64,000 nt of DNA from Pedobacter panaciterrae (GTDB taxonomy: Bacteria > Bacteroidota > Bacteroidia > Sphingobacteriales > Sphingobacteriaceae), in contig NZ_JABMKW010000016.1 of assembly GCF_013204795.1 (NCBI RefSeq), positions 310,001 to 374,000 of the forward strand, read 5' to 3'. The stretch's first letter is position 1. Each line of letters starts with the position of its first letter. Position numbers and translations under genes: made by a program. Shown here piece by piece: positions 16,016 through 25,089 of the stretch. The notes under the pieces are model-generated. The model was not told where the DNA came from and did not search any database. It worked only from the letters and a program-made list of their open reading frames with translations.

Positions 16016-17875
16016 ATGGCAAAAATATCCATCAACCTGGCAACAGGCTCATTCCAGCAAGAAGAAATCATCGTTGGGATTGATTTAGGGACAACAAATA
16101 GTTTGGTTGCCTTTATCGATCCGGACAAAAACCCCAAAGTGATAAACGACACTGGTAAAGGCTTATTGGTTCCTTCTATTGTACATTTCAATGGGCAAGG
16201 TGATGCTTTGGTTGGAAATGAAGCCAAAGAATTTTTAATTACCGATCCTTCAAACACCATATTTTCTGTTAAGCGCCTACTGGGAAGGTCATACAAAGAT
16301 GTAGCCAGTCATCAGGATACCTTCTCTTATAAAATAATTGATGATGAGAACGATTCCCTGGTCAAAATTAAAGCCGGCGATAAGTTCTATACACCAATTG
16401 AATTATCAGCTGAAATACTAAAAGAGCTTAAAGCCAGAGCAGAGCACGCACTTAAAACCCCTGTAAACAGAGCAGTAATAACTGTTCCCGCTTATTTCAA
16501 CGACAGTCAGCGACAAGCAACCCGTGATGCAGGAAAACTAGCCGGACTTGATGTTTTAAGGATTGTAAACGAGCCTACAGCTGCTAGTTTGGCCTATGGA
16601 CTGGGCCTGGATCCTACTCAACAAAAGACAATAGCCGTTTATGATCTTGGTGGAGGCACTTTTGATGTATCTGTACTTTCAATTCAAAACGGGATATTTG
16701 AAGTATTATCAACTAATGGCAATACTTTTTTAGGCGGAGATGATTTTGATCGCGCCATCGTTCATTATTGGATAGACAAAAACAAACTAAACAAACAAGA
16801 CCTTGCTGCAGATTCAGGTTTAATGCAAGCTTTAAGGTTAAAAGCCGAAGAAGCAAAAAAAGCTTTAACCACTCAAAATTTATTTAATGAGAGGCTTGGC
16901 GAAATCTGGTGCTCAATAGATAAACAAACTTTTGAACAACTAATTGCTCCCAAAGTTCAGGAAACCATAAACTCTTGTAAACAGGCCTTAACTGATGCTA
17001 AATTAGACATTGAAAATATTGATGAGGTGGTTTTAGTTGGCGGGTCTACACGTACCCCTTATGTTAAAAAACAAGTTGCAGATTTCTTTGGCCGCACTCC
17101 TCACGATCAGATTAACCCTGATGAGGTAGTTGCTTTAGGAGCAGCCATACAAGCAGATATCCTTGCTGGAAACAGGTCAGATATCCTTTTATTAGACGTG
17201 ACCCCTTTATCACTAGGAATTGAAACTATGGGTGGCTTAATGGATGTCATTATTCCAAGAAATGCAAAAGTTCCCACCAAGGCTGGCAGGCAATACACTA
17301 CCTCAGTGGATGGACAAGTAAACATGAAAATATCTGTATTCCAGGGCGAACGCGATCTGGTTCAGGAAAACAGAAAATTAGCAGAATTTGATCTTAAGGG
17401 AATCCCATCTATGCCGGCTGGGCTACCAAAAGTAGATATCAACTTCCTTTTAAACGCCGATGGGATTTTAACTGTCCAGGCTGTTGAACTACGCTCTGGT
17501 GTAAAACAGGAAATAGACATTACTCCTAGTTACGGTTTAACCGATGAAACTGTCGAAAAAATGCTGATCGATAGCATTACTCATGCAAAAAGTGATGTAG
17601 AACAAAGGATGCTGATTGAAGCCAGAAGTGAAGGCGAACAATTAGTTTACACGGCCGAACGCTTTATCGAAAAACATGGAACTTTCCTTACCGCAGATGA
17701 AATCGAAAACACCAACATCCATATCCTGGCACTCAAGGAAGCACTTGCTAAAGCAGAGAAAGATGAAATCCTTAAGAAAGCCGACGAACTAAATGAATTT
17801 ACACGCCCATTTGCCGAAAGGGTTATGGATGTAGCTGTTTCTTCGGCAATGAAGGGGAAAAGCATCGATAAATAA
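16016..17875 (+). CDS. hscA: Hsp70-type Fe-S assembly chaperone HscA
   Basis: A 619-residue Hsp70 of the HscA class, which drives transfer of Fe-S clusters from IscU. The ATPase domain begins with VGIDLGTTNSLVAF (20-33) and contains the AVYDLGGGTFDVSVL phosphate loop and VVLVGGSTRTPYV. The substrate-binding domain (about 390-500) and a shorter helical lid follow. The N-terminal IDPDKNPKVINDTGKGLLVPSIV and lack of the Gly-rich acidic DnaK tail favour HscA over DnaK. No hscB or iscU is adjacent; iscX and fdx lie about 14 kb away on the other strand. Confidence 0.88.
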   Translation: MAKISINLATGSFQQEEIIVGIDLGTTNSLVAFIDPDKNPKVINDTGKGLLVPSIVHFNGQGDALVGNEAKEFLITDPSNTIFSVKRLLGRSYKDVASHQDTFSYKIIDDENDSLVKIKAGDKFYTPIELSAEILKELKARAEHALKTPVNRAVITVPAYFNDSQRQATRDAGKLAGLDVLRIVNEPTAASLAYGLGLDPTQQKTIAVYDLGGGTFDVSVLSIQNGIFEVLSTNGNTFLGGDDFDRAIVHYWIDKNKLNKQDLAADSGLMQALRLKAEEAKKALTTQNLFNERLGEIWCSIDKQTFEQLIAPKVQETINSCKQALTDAKLDIENIDEVVLVGGSTRTPYVKKQVADFFGRTPHDQINPDEVVALGAAIQADILAGNRSDILLLDVTPLSLGIETMGGLMDVIIPRNAKVPTKAGRQYTTSVDGQVNMKISVFQGERDLVQENRKLAEFDLKGIPSMPAGLPKVDINFLLNADGILTVQAVELRSGVKQEIDITPSYGLTDETVEKMLIDSITHAKSDVEQRMLIEARSEGEQLVYTAERFIEKHGTFLTADEIENTNIHILALKEALAKAEKDEILKKADELNEFTRPFAERVMDVAVSSAMKGKSIDK

Positions 17876-18381
17876 CCACATTAAAGGTTTCTTCATATAG
17901 TTTTACGGAAATGAAATATCCTTTTATTTCCGTAACGCTTGTTACAACAATTATTCTGTTTAGCGCCAGGGGCTTCTTTGCTCACATGAGAATTAACTAC
18001 CTGGCAGTTTTCACGCTTCCTTCCGGCATTAATATATTCTTCAAAGCGACATAAAACGTTGTGCTGAACATGTGGATGACCACAGACAAACGTCGATATA
18101 CAGATACTGTAGCGCATCCTGGCACTATCTTGACGTTGATTATATGAACCACCTAGGTCGCTGCTGAGAAGCTAATTTGAACAAATATTTCCCGGTCATA
18201 GAAAGTGTAGCTTTTCTGAAAGAAACAATCAAGTGCATAAGCAATACTCCATAGAATAATACCAAAGCATCTCATACTTCGATGAACAGTGTGGTAGACA
18301 GGCAGACGAAATCAGCGATATTAACCATAGGATCATCCTGGTACCCAGCATGGGTTGATGTGGGTTACCCCTGCTACTAAT
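17876..18381. other. Intergenic, about 500 bp, no recognisable gene
   Basis: It begins with a 10-bp stem (TTACGGAAAT at 17903-17912, ATTTCCGTAA at 17926-17935) that may end hscA transcription but has no T-run after it. A 47-codon plus-strand frame starts at 17911 (MKYPFISVTLV...) and a minus-strand Cys/His-rich frame covers 17893-18117. Neither resembles a known family nor has a supporting ribosome site. The many short stretches with hydrophobic runs broken by stops look like a decayed gene. I cannot say of what. Confidence 0.5.
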
Positions 18382-19038
18382 CTACTCTTTTACCTCTTTC
18401 TTTTTAAACTTAGATCTTAAAGCTGCAAATATTGCGGGGAAAAAAGTAACAACAGCAATCACTACAATTACTATGTCAAAGTTCTTTTTAACCACAGGAA
18501 TCTGCCCCAATAAGTATCCCGCCATAAGTAAACTTGTTATCCAGGCAACCCCTCCAATAACATTAAAAAGAGTAAATCTTCCAAACGGCATCTTCGCAAC
18601 ACCCGCAACGAATGGAGCTATTGTTCTGAAGATAGGTAGGAAGCGACTAAAAATAATGGCTTTACCACCATGCTTTTCAAAAAACATGTGCGATTGATTA
18701 TAATATTCGAGTTTTAGTATTCTGTTGTTCTCTTTAAACACCCGAACACCAAAATAACTACCTAATTTATAATTTAATGAATTACCTAATATAGCCGCCA
18801 CAATTAAGAGGATCAGCATCACCCAAATACTTAAACCTGTATTTTCTCCGGCAATTAAAGTTCCCATGGCGAACAGCAAAGAATCGCCAGGTAAAAAGGG
18901 AGTAACTACAAAACCTGTCTCGGCAAAAATGATTAAAAAAAGAATGGCATATGTCCAATTCTGATAATCTCTGATGATCTCCTCCAAATGCTTATCAATA
19001 TGAAGAAGAAAGTCTATTAAAAAAGTGAAAAATTCCAA
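18382..19038 (-). CDS. DedA-family (VTT domain) membrane protein
   Basis: A 218-residue membrane protein of the DedA family. Diagnostic parts are FAETGFVVTPFLPGDSLLFAMGTL (41-64), GNSLNYKLGSYFG, and FSRFLPIFRTIAPFVAGVAKMPFGRF (129-154) with the conserved Arg residues. It has four to five membrane helices and a basic C-terminus. DedA proteins are linked to undecaprenyl-phosphate or lipid flipping and to proton-motive-force homeostasis. Normal length. It is separated from the upstream DUF4397 gene by a terminator hairpin. Confidence 0.92.
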   Translation of the reverse strand: MEFFTFLIDFLLHIDKHLEEIIRDYQNWTYAILFLIIFAETGFVVTPFLPGDSLLFAMGTLIAGENTGLSIWVMLILLIVAAILGNSLNYKLGSYFGVRVFKENNRILKLEYYNQSHMFFEKHGGKAIIFSRFLPIFRTIAPFVAGVAKMPFGRFTLFNVIGGVAWITSLLMAGYLLGQIPVVKKNFDIVIVVIAVVTFFPAIFAALRSKFKKKEVKE

Positions 19039-19062
19039 GTTTTATAAATTAAGCCCAAAAAT

Positions 19063-19094
19063 AAAAATATCATGCTTATTACCATGATATTTTT
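19063..19094 (-). terminator. Terminator of the DUF4397 gene
   Basis: A perfect 12-bp stem (AAAAATATCATG at 19063-19074, CATGATATTTTT at 19083-19094) with an 8-nt loop. A-run and T-run flanks make it usable on either strand. It follows the DUF4397 stop by about 25 nt. Confidence 0.75.
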
Positions 19095-19119
19095 AAACTT
19101 AGAAATGTCATTTAATTAA

Positions 19120-19803
19120 TTAGTGTGCTATAACGTGTCCTGTTAATTCCGTTGCTGTAACCCCATCAACCCAAATGGTATAATTTTTATTGGCTTGCAA
19201 ATTCGCATCAAGTTCAGCCGAAACTGGTGAATCTACTATATCCGCAACAAACTTAAATTTAGTACCCGGGTCAAGATCGATATAAGACGATGCACTTTTA
19301 AAAGGTATTTTTTCTGAGATCTTGGTAGTTCCAGATAAAACCGAAATCGTATTAGCTAATAAGTAATTCAAATTAATGAACCTCACTTTAGCTTTACCCG
19401 CAACTGCCGAAGGTTTCATATCATCATTGATGATTGTTGCCATGTGCAATTCCTTCTGGGTGGTCTGACTCTTTGATTCGGTATAATAGAAAACGGTTGC
19501 GTTAATTCCTATTGGAACACCTACAACCGGTGTAGCAGCATTAGCTGTATCTGAACTTATATTACCAAAGGCAAACTGACTATTTCCTGAAGTAACAGTA
19601 ATATAGCCACTGGATGCACCATACGGAATAGGAATAGAATTTTTCTTGCTTCCATTTAAATAAAATTCCTGCGGACTCGACCCTCTCACTGCGTTAACAG
19701 CATTAACATATGCGTCTCCAACAGGCTCTGGTTTGGGTTCTTTAAAACAAGAGCTCAGGAGTATAACACCCAGAGTTAAGCATAAAAAGAATGATTTTTT
19801 CAT
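19120..19803 (-). CDS. DUF4397 domain lipoprotein
   Basis: A 227-residue protein with a lipoprotein signal (LLSSC, Cys19) followed by a beta-rich DUF4397-type domain: the start AYVNAVNAVRGSSPQEFYLNG, the middle AKVRFINLNYL, and NKNYTIWVDG near the end. Probably surface or periplasmic. No enzyme motif is seen and the function is unknown. It is a single-gene unit bounded by its own terminator and by dnaN upstream (about 76 nt). Confidence 0.82.
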   Translation of the reverse strand: MKKSFFLCLTLGVILLSSCFKEPKPEPVGDAYVNAVNAVRGSSPQEFYLNGSKKNSIPIPYGASSGYITVTSGNSQFAFGNISSDTANAATPVVGVPIGINATVFYYTESKSQTTQKELHMATIINDDMKPSAVAGKAKVRFINLNYLLANTISVLSGTTKISEKIPFKSASSYIDLDPGTKFKFVADIVDSPVSAELDANLQANKNYTIWVDGVTATELTGHVIAH

Positions 19804-19879
19804 AGTAGTATTATTAAAATTACACTAAACAACGATGACCTGGTCAAAAACCAAGCCATCCAAAATATTTAAATGAGTA

Positions 19880-21004
19880 TTAATTATAATTATTCAACAT
19901 TACTGGCATAACCAACATTAAAACATCTTCATTTTCATCATTAGTCTGAGGAATTAACAATCCAGCGCGATTTGGCGTAGAAAGCTCCAAGGTAACTTCC
20001 TCTCCACTCAAATTGCTTAACATCTCAATTAAGAAACGTGCATTAAATCCTATTTCCAGATCTTCACCTTCGTACTGGCAACTTAAACGCTCATGCGCTT
20101 CATTCGCAAAATCTAAATCCTCAGAAGAAATGTTTAATTCACTTCCATTGATTTTTAGTCTTACCTGGTGAGTGGTTTTATTAGCAAAAATAACTACCCT
20201 GCGTAGTGTATTCAAAAACAAAGCCCTGTCAATCACTAACTTATTCGGGTTATTAGCCGGTATTACCGCTTCATAATCCGGATAACGCTCATCAATCAAA
20301 CGACAAACCAGGTTTATATTCTCAAATTTAAAGAAAGCGCTTGTTGCATTATAATCAACAGAAACATTCACATCAGTTGATGGTAATGCCGCTTTCAATA
20401 AAGTTAAAGCTTTTTTAGGAAGGATGAAAGAAGATGTTTTATCTGCTTTACTATCCATACGTCTGTATCTTACTAATTTATGTGCATCAGTTGCTACAAA
20501 AGTGATGTGTTCTTCAGATAATTGACAAAAAACACCAGTCATGGCCGGTCTTAACTCATCATTACTTACCGCAAAAATAGTTTTGGTAATGGCCTCGGTC
20601 AGTACAGACGCTGGTAAGTTTACAGACGAAGCATTTTCTACAACCGGTATTTTTGGAAAATCATCTCCATTTTCACCGCTCAGTTTATATTTACCGTCTC
20701 CTGCACTAATCTCAATAGAGAATGATGCATCGTCAATATTAAAAGAAATAGGTTGATCTGGTAAAGTCTTTAAGGTATCTAACAGTATTCTTGCCGGCAC
20801 AGCTACTTTACCGCCTTCTTTAGATTCAACAGCCAAAGAAGTGGTCATGCTGGTTTGTAAGTCCGTTGCAGATATCGTTAAATTTCCGTCTTTAATTTCA
20901 AATAAGAAATTTTCCAGTATAGGCAAAACAGTACTGCTGCTTGATGCACCATTTACTGTTTGCAAATGTTTTAATAACGTTGATGTGGATACAATAAATC
21001 TCAT
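19880..21004 (-). CDS. dnaN: DNA polymerase III beta subunit (sliding clamp)
   Basis: A 374-residue sliding clamp with three repeated domains. Recognisable parts are the N-terminus MRFIVSTSTLLKHLQTVNGA, then SATDLQTSMTTSL, VFCQLSEEHITFVATDAHKLVRYR, FILPKKALTLLKAAL and the C-terminal VLMLVMPVMLNNY. It tethers DNA polymerase to template and recruits repair proteins. Normal length. It is not beside dnaA here; instead it lies 34 nt downstream of gldG, with its own TATTTTTG promoter box in that gap. Confidence 0.96.
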   Translation of the reverse strand: MRFIVSTSTLLKHLQTVNGASSSSTVLPILENFLFEIKDGNLTISATDLQTSMTTSLAVESKEGGKVAVPARILLDTLKTLPDQPISFNIDDASFSIEISAGDGKYKLSGENGDDFPKIPVVENASSVNLPASVLTEAITKTIFAVSNDELRPAMTGVFCQLSEEHITFVATDAHKLVRYRRMDSKADKTSSFILPKKALTLLKAALPSTDVNVSVDYNATSAFFKFENINLVCRLIDERYPDYEAVIPANNPNKLVIDRALFLNTLRRVVIFANKTTHQVRLKINGSELNISSEDLDFANEAHERLSCQYEGEDLEIGFNARFLIEMLSNLSGEEVTLELSTPNRAGLLIPQTNDENEDVLMLVMPVMLNNYN

Positions 21005-21024
21005 AGTATGATCTTGTCAGTTCT

Positions 21025-21032
21025 CAAAAATA
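21025..21032 (-). promoter_or_regulatory. Candidate -7 promoter box of dnaN
   Basis: Minus-strand TATTTTTG matches TAnnTTTG and lies 20 nt before the dnaN ATG, in the gldG-dnaN gap. Confidence 0.45.
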
Positions 21033-21038
21033 TAAAAA

Positions 21039-22721
21039 TTACCTTGCATACTTATGTTTGCGGTAATAATGTTGAAAAATTGCGAACGATATTAACAATA
21101 GTAAAGGAAAAACGACATTAATAAGCTGCCATTGTAGCTTTTCGGTACGCAAACGCACCTTGTCCAACAACCTGATCTTAACTTCTTTATTGCGTAAAGA
21201 GATCAAATTATCATCATTAGATAAAAAGTCGGCAATATTTAATAACAATGCCTTATTTCCATAGTTTCTTTCTGTATATCTGTCAAAACCCAATGGAAAA
21301 ACAGATCCGTCTCTGGCACTTATTTGATTTTTGAAGACATCTCCATCCCCAATCACTATCATTTTTGTGGCTTTACTCTCTGCAGGCACACTGTATTGTT
21401 CAGTAATTCCGGCAGGAGCCGACCTGTTTAGAAACACAGATTGAAATTTGCCCTCCAAGAGTACGCCAACAGTTCGCTGCACGCTGGCATACTCGCGCGG
21501 ATCTGGCTGTTCCGCAACCATTTGCAGCGAAAGCATCTTTGGTGTATGATGCACCTTATTATAAGCTGAGCTTTGTAAAATCACCTTTTTATTAACTCCT
21601 TTTACTCCAATAGTATCAACAGTGCTAACAAATTCACTCCTTATTCCATCCATATTTTTTACGAGGCTATTAGCTGTATCAGGCATCAGTATTGGATAAA
21701 ACACCCATGGTGCCATTTGAATCTGTCCCTGCTGTCCACCCATGCTTAAAGGAATTTCTGCACAGTTGGCATCAGCTATAAGATCATAGTTAATTCTTGC
21801 GCCATATATAAACAGCATATCATCAAGATTCAGCTTTTTGTTAAAAGCCAGTTGTTCTCCTGCCCCCCTTAAACTATCTAAGCTGGCGCTCACCTGATCT
21901 ATACTCCAAACTACCCTGCCACCGTTCATTACAAAATAATTGATCTTGTATTTTTCGGCTTCTGTAAATTCCTTTTCGGGTTTTGCAATTATCAATAACT
22001 TTAATTTATCTAAACCCGCCTTATCAATTTGGTTAAGGTTTACCCTACCCACGTCATAACTATCCGACAAGCTTTTTATCGCATCATTCAACAGCAAATC
22101 AGAGAGCTCACCATTTCCTTCCGTAAAACCAATTCTTGGATGCTGTCCGCTCAATACCTTTTGAATGGCTGATGTAAATACATATTCCAGGTTTTGTATA
22201 GAATTATTGATATTTTCTTCATAGTTGCCTGAGGCATCCAGGTTTTGCAATAATTTTAAAGCCAGCTGATTTCCATTCCCTTCAACCATTGCCATTGGAA
22301 ATATGGTTTTTTGAGCAAACCCGTTATCGTTCTTAATATTTAAGGTGGTAGGCTCTATTCCTACCTGATATAGATGATTAATAACTGTGTCCTGCTCGGC
22401 TGCAGACAGCCCGGATATCGGATCAACAAATTCAACGCTAATATCAGTACCTGCATAGGCTTTGTAGTCAGTTAACAGATCTTTTGCAGCATTTCTCAAA
22501 CGCTTAAAAGCCGCTGGTAAATCGCCCTCCAGAAAAATAGTAATTGTTATTGGTTTCTTAGCTTCTTTTAAAATCGTTTTAGATTTTGGTGTTAACGTAA
22601 AACGCTTCTCTTTTGTAAAGTCTATCCGGGTATAAACATACTGTGATACAACATTCAATAATATTAGCCCTGCCAAAAGACCAATTAATCCGGCACTCTT
22701 GCTGTTCTTCAACTTTACCAT
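21039..22721 (-). CDS. gldG: Gliding-associated ABC transporter component GldG
   Basis: A 560-residue protein with one N-terminal helix (about 10-28), a large extracytoplasmic region and a C-terminal helix (about 535-553). The start LLAGLILLNVVSQYVYTRIDFTKEKRFTLTPKSK and the domain IGFTEGNGELSDLLLNDAIKSL match GldG, an auxiliary part of the GldAFG ABC transporter needed for Flavobacterium gliding. It overlaps the gldF stop by 7 nt. Substrate unknown. Confidence 0.9.
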   Translation of the reverse strand: MVKLKNSKSAGLIGLLAGLILLNVVSQYVYTRIDFTKEKRFTLTPKSKTILKEAKKPITITIFLEGDLPAAFKRLRNAAKDLLTDYKAYAGTDISVEFVDPISGLSAAEQDTVINHLYQVGIEPTTLNIKNDNGFAQKTIFPMAMVEGNGNQLALKLLQNLDASGNYEENINNSIQNLEYVFTSAIQKVLSGQHPRIGFTEGNGELSDLLLNDAIKSLSDSYDVGRVNLNQIDKAGLDKLKLLIIAKPEKEFTEAEKYKINYFVMNGGRVVWSIDQVSASLDSLRGAGEQLAFNKKLNLDDMLFIYGARINYDLIADANCAEIPLSMGGQQGQIQMAPWVFYPILMPDTANSLVKNMDGIRSEFVSTVDTIGVKGVNKKVILQSSAYNKVHHTPKMLSLQMVAEQPDPREYASVQRTVGVLLEGKFQSVFLNRSAPAGITEQYSVPAESKATKMIVIGDGDVFKNQISARDGSVFPLGFDRYTERNYGNKALLLNIADFLSNDDNLISLRNKEVKIRLLDKVRLRTEKLQWQLINVVFPLLLLISFAIFQHYYRKHKYAR

Positions 22722-23443
22722 TTTCTCCCTCCCATTACCAGCTTGGTAATTCCTAAAAAGAAGAATACAAAACTTATAAAATAAACAAGATCACGAGTAT
22801 CCAAAACTCCTCTGCTTATAGATTGATAGTGCTCATTTACACTTAATCCTAAAAAAATACTTTCCAGGTAACGCATCGAAAAAATTTTGCTCAATGCATC
22901 AAAACCGCTGTACGCTACAAAGCAGATAAATACTGCAACTGCAAAGGCAATAACCTGATTTTTAGTAATAGATGACGCAAATATGCCAATGCCAACAAAA
23001 GCACTTCCCAGTAGCAATAAACCCAGATAAGAACCAATTACCGCGCCAGTATCAATATTCCCGGCTGGCAAACCCAGCTTGTAAATAGAATAATAATAAA
23101 TTATAGTAGGCACCAATGAAAACAACACCAGTACCAAACATGCAAAATACTTTGCCAGAATAATTTGCCAATCTGTTAATGGCCTTGATGCCAGTAAAAT
23201 ATAAGTACCTTCTCTCCTCTCTTCAGCAAACGAACGCATGGTTATTGCAGGGATCAGAAACATGAATAGGAATGGCACCAAACTAAAGAACCCGGTGAGT
23301 TCAGCATATCCATACTCCAATATCGAGGTATCAGGAAAGAACCAAAGCAGCAAACCTGAGGTTAGTAAAAACACACCAATGGTAATATAAGCCATTAATG
23401 AATTTAACAAACTGAATAATTCCCTTTTAAAAACTGCGTACAT
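22715..23443 (-). CDS. gldF: Gliding-associated ABC transporter permease GldF
   Basis: A 242-residue ABC-2 type permease with six membrane helices. The N-terminal MYAVFKRELFSLLNSLMAYITIGVFLL and the cytosolic motif AITMRSFAEERREGTYILLASRPLTDWQIILAKY are typical of GldF. It pairs with gldG (7-nt overlap) and, by family knowledge, with the ATPase GldA encoded 1.6 kb upstream. Between them lie two beta-barrel genes, and the gap to the nearer one is only 10 nt. Confidence 0.92.
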   Translation of the reverse strand: MYAVFKRELFSLLNSLMAYITIGVFLLTSGLLLWFFPDTSILEYGYAELTGFFSLVPFLFMFLIPAITMRSFAEERREGTYILLASRPLTDWQIILAKYFACLVLVLFSLVPTIIYYYSIYKLGLPAGNIDTGAVIGSYLGLLLLGSAFVGIGIFASSITKNQVIAFAVAVFICFVAYSGFDALSKIFSMRYLESIFLGLSVNEHYQSISRGVLDTRDLVYFISFVFFFLGITKLVMGGRKW

Positions 23444-23453
23444 TCATTTGCTT

Positions 23454-23975
23454 TTAAAAATTGTATCCGGCTCTTAAACCAATAAATGATAAAGTTCCCG
23501 TATTTTTTGTCCACCCTTCATATCTGGCTCCAATGTCTAAAGAACCTGTACGTGAAACAGGAATTTCAACGCCCAAACCAGGTGTATAAATAAAAGAAAC
23601 TCCACTGCCATTAGCTGTCGCGATAGACGACCCCACTTCAGCTGTTCCGTAAATATTTTCGGTGATGAAATATCTTGCTCCAACTTTAATCGGAATAAAA
23701 CTTTGCCTGTATTTCAAGGTACCAATAGTTTCTTTGCCATTGAATCTGATATAGCCTACATTTCCGGTAATGTTTAATGACTTTGATACCGGATGCTGAT
23801 AAAGTAGAGAACCCCCTGTTCCATAATTTGCAAAGTCTCCAAAATCGCCGATAGGTAAGCCTACGTCAAACCCAATTCCCAATCTCGGCTCTGCAATTTG
23901 AGCGCTAGATTGTGCCTTAACATCAACCAACTGGAAAAATCCCGCAGTAAGAATTAAGAAAAATATTTTTTTCAT
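23454..23975 (-). CDS. Outer-membrane beta-barrel protein, paralogue A
   Basis: A 173-residue protein with a signal peptide (MKKIFFLILTAGFFQLVDVKAQ) and eight-stranded-barrel type alternation ending in aromatic YNF. It shares the pattern LPIGDFGDFANYGTGGSLLY and the ending SLDIGARYEGWTKN with the gene at 24437, so the two arose by tandem duplication. It lies 10 nt before gldF and is probably cotranscribed. Function unknown; small OmpW/OmpA-type barrels and opacity-like proteins are alternatives. Confidence 0.75.
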   Translation of the reverse strand: MKKIFFLILTAGFFQLVDVKAQSSAQIAEPRLGIGFDVGLPIGDFGDFANYGTGGSLLYQHPVSKSLNITGNVGYIRFNGKETIGTLKYRQSFIPIKVGARYFITENIYGTAEVGSSIATANGSGVSFIYTPGLGVEIPVSRTGSLDIGARYEGWTKNTGTLSFIGLRAGYNF

Positions 23976-24436
23976 TAGTTAAATTTCAATGAGCTGCAAT
24001 ATTATAAAATATAGCTAGTATAACAAAGCTTTGGATAATTACCAGGTTGTCTTCTTTTTTATGATAACACCATACTATAGGCAAAGATGCTTTTAAGAAA
24101 ATACTCAACTTATATTCTGTTAAATAAGATTACAGTATAACCTCATATTAACAACATAACGAATACATAGTTGAAATACCATTGAAATAGTATGTTAATT
24201 ATGTTCTTTATTTGTACTTATATTGTTATTATTATATTTTCATTATTAGCGTGGTAATAACTGCATATCAGAGGTAGTACTACCTTTCTTAGTTCCTAAT
24301 GCATTAGGGAAACGGTAATTTGCAAGATGATAGTTTACATGGAGGTCAGAAACGAGGTACTGATTAACAAAAAAAGCCGCTTGAACTTAATCAAGCAGCT
24401 TTTTTTATTCGTTTAAACGAACCTTTTGGTTTTTGA
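23976..24436. other. Intergenic, about 460 bp, with two adjacent palindromes
   Basis: No open frame with coding character. It contains two perfect 14-bp palindromes, AGGTAGTACTACCT (24272-24285) and CCTAATGCATTAGG (24295-24308), nine bases apart, and the terminator of the downstream paralogue B at its right end. The rest is AT-rich and probably holds the promoter of paralogue A-gldF-gldG. A small RNA is possible but not shown. Confidence 0.55.
24369..24406 (-). terminator. Terminator after beta-barrel paralogue B
   Basis: Arms AAAAAAAGCCGCTTGA (24369-24384) and TCAAGCAGCTTTTTTT (24391-24406) pair with one mismatch, giving a U-tract on the minus strand. It lies 30 nt past the stop of the 24437 gene. 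Confidence 0.85.
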
Positions 24437-24973
24437 TTATAAACCGAAATTATATGCTAATCTTAATCCGATGAAAGAGCTGGTTCCATTATTAGACCAT
24501 CCTTCATAACGTCCACCTAATTCTATAGTTGATTTATCAGCAACAGGAAACTCAACACCAATACCTGGAGAATATGCAAATGCAGTTCCTACACCACTTT
24601 TTGTTGAGAAAACCGCTCCTAATTCTCCGTTAACAAAGATGTTTTCGGCAAGAAAATATCTTAATCCAGCTTTAACCGGGATAAAACCAATGCTAGGATT
24701 TTTAAATGTAACCCCCATAGCACTTACTTCTTTACCAGTGAAATCTAAATAACCAGCGTTACCAGTTAAATTTAGATTAGCAGCTATCGGGTGTTGGTAC
24801 GTTAGTGAACCACCATATCCTAATTTGTATCCATCACCAAAGTCGCCCATTGGAAATGCAAACTCAGCTCCAATACCTAACTTTGGACCTGTCATAGCAA
24901 CATCTTTTTGAGCCTTAACGCTCGAGAATGCAAAAAGACCTGCAATTGCTGTTAGTAAAAATACTTTTTTCAT
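24437..24973 (-). CDS. Outer-membrane beta-barrel protein, paralogue B
   Basis: A 178-residue exported barrel protein: signal MKKVFLLTAIAGLFAFSSVKAQ, then beta-strand alternation and a terminal YNFGL. Segments FPMGDFGDGYKLGYGGSLTY and IELGGRYEGWSNN parallel paralogue A, which lies about 460 bp downstream. It has its own terminator and an unrelated intergenic spacer, so it is a separate unit. Function unknown. Its place between gldA and gldF may be incidental. Confidence 0.75.
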   Translation of the reverse strand: MKKVFLLTAIAGLFAFSSVKAQKDVAMTGPKLGIGAEFAFPMGDFGDGYKLGYGGSLTYQHPIAANLNLTGNAGYLDFTGKEVSAMGVTFKNPSIGFIPVKAGLRYFLAENIFVNGELGAVFSTKSGVGTAFAYSPGIGVEFPVADKSTIELGGRYEGWSNNGTSSFIGLRLAYNFGL

Positions 24974-25089
24974 TTCTGTTTAATTTAAATTGTGTAATTA
25001 TAATCCTTAGATACAAAAACTTGGCCAATCGTTACAAAAAATAAAACTCTACAGTAAATAATTATTAACAAACGCACAATTGACTTATT

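Noticed and set aside
17893..18117. Cys/His-rich minus-strand frame of 74 codons
   Set aside because: No family resemblance, no plausible start context, and it lies across a hairpin and other broken frames; likely chance.
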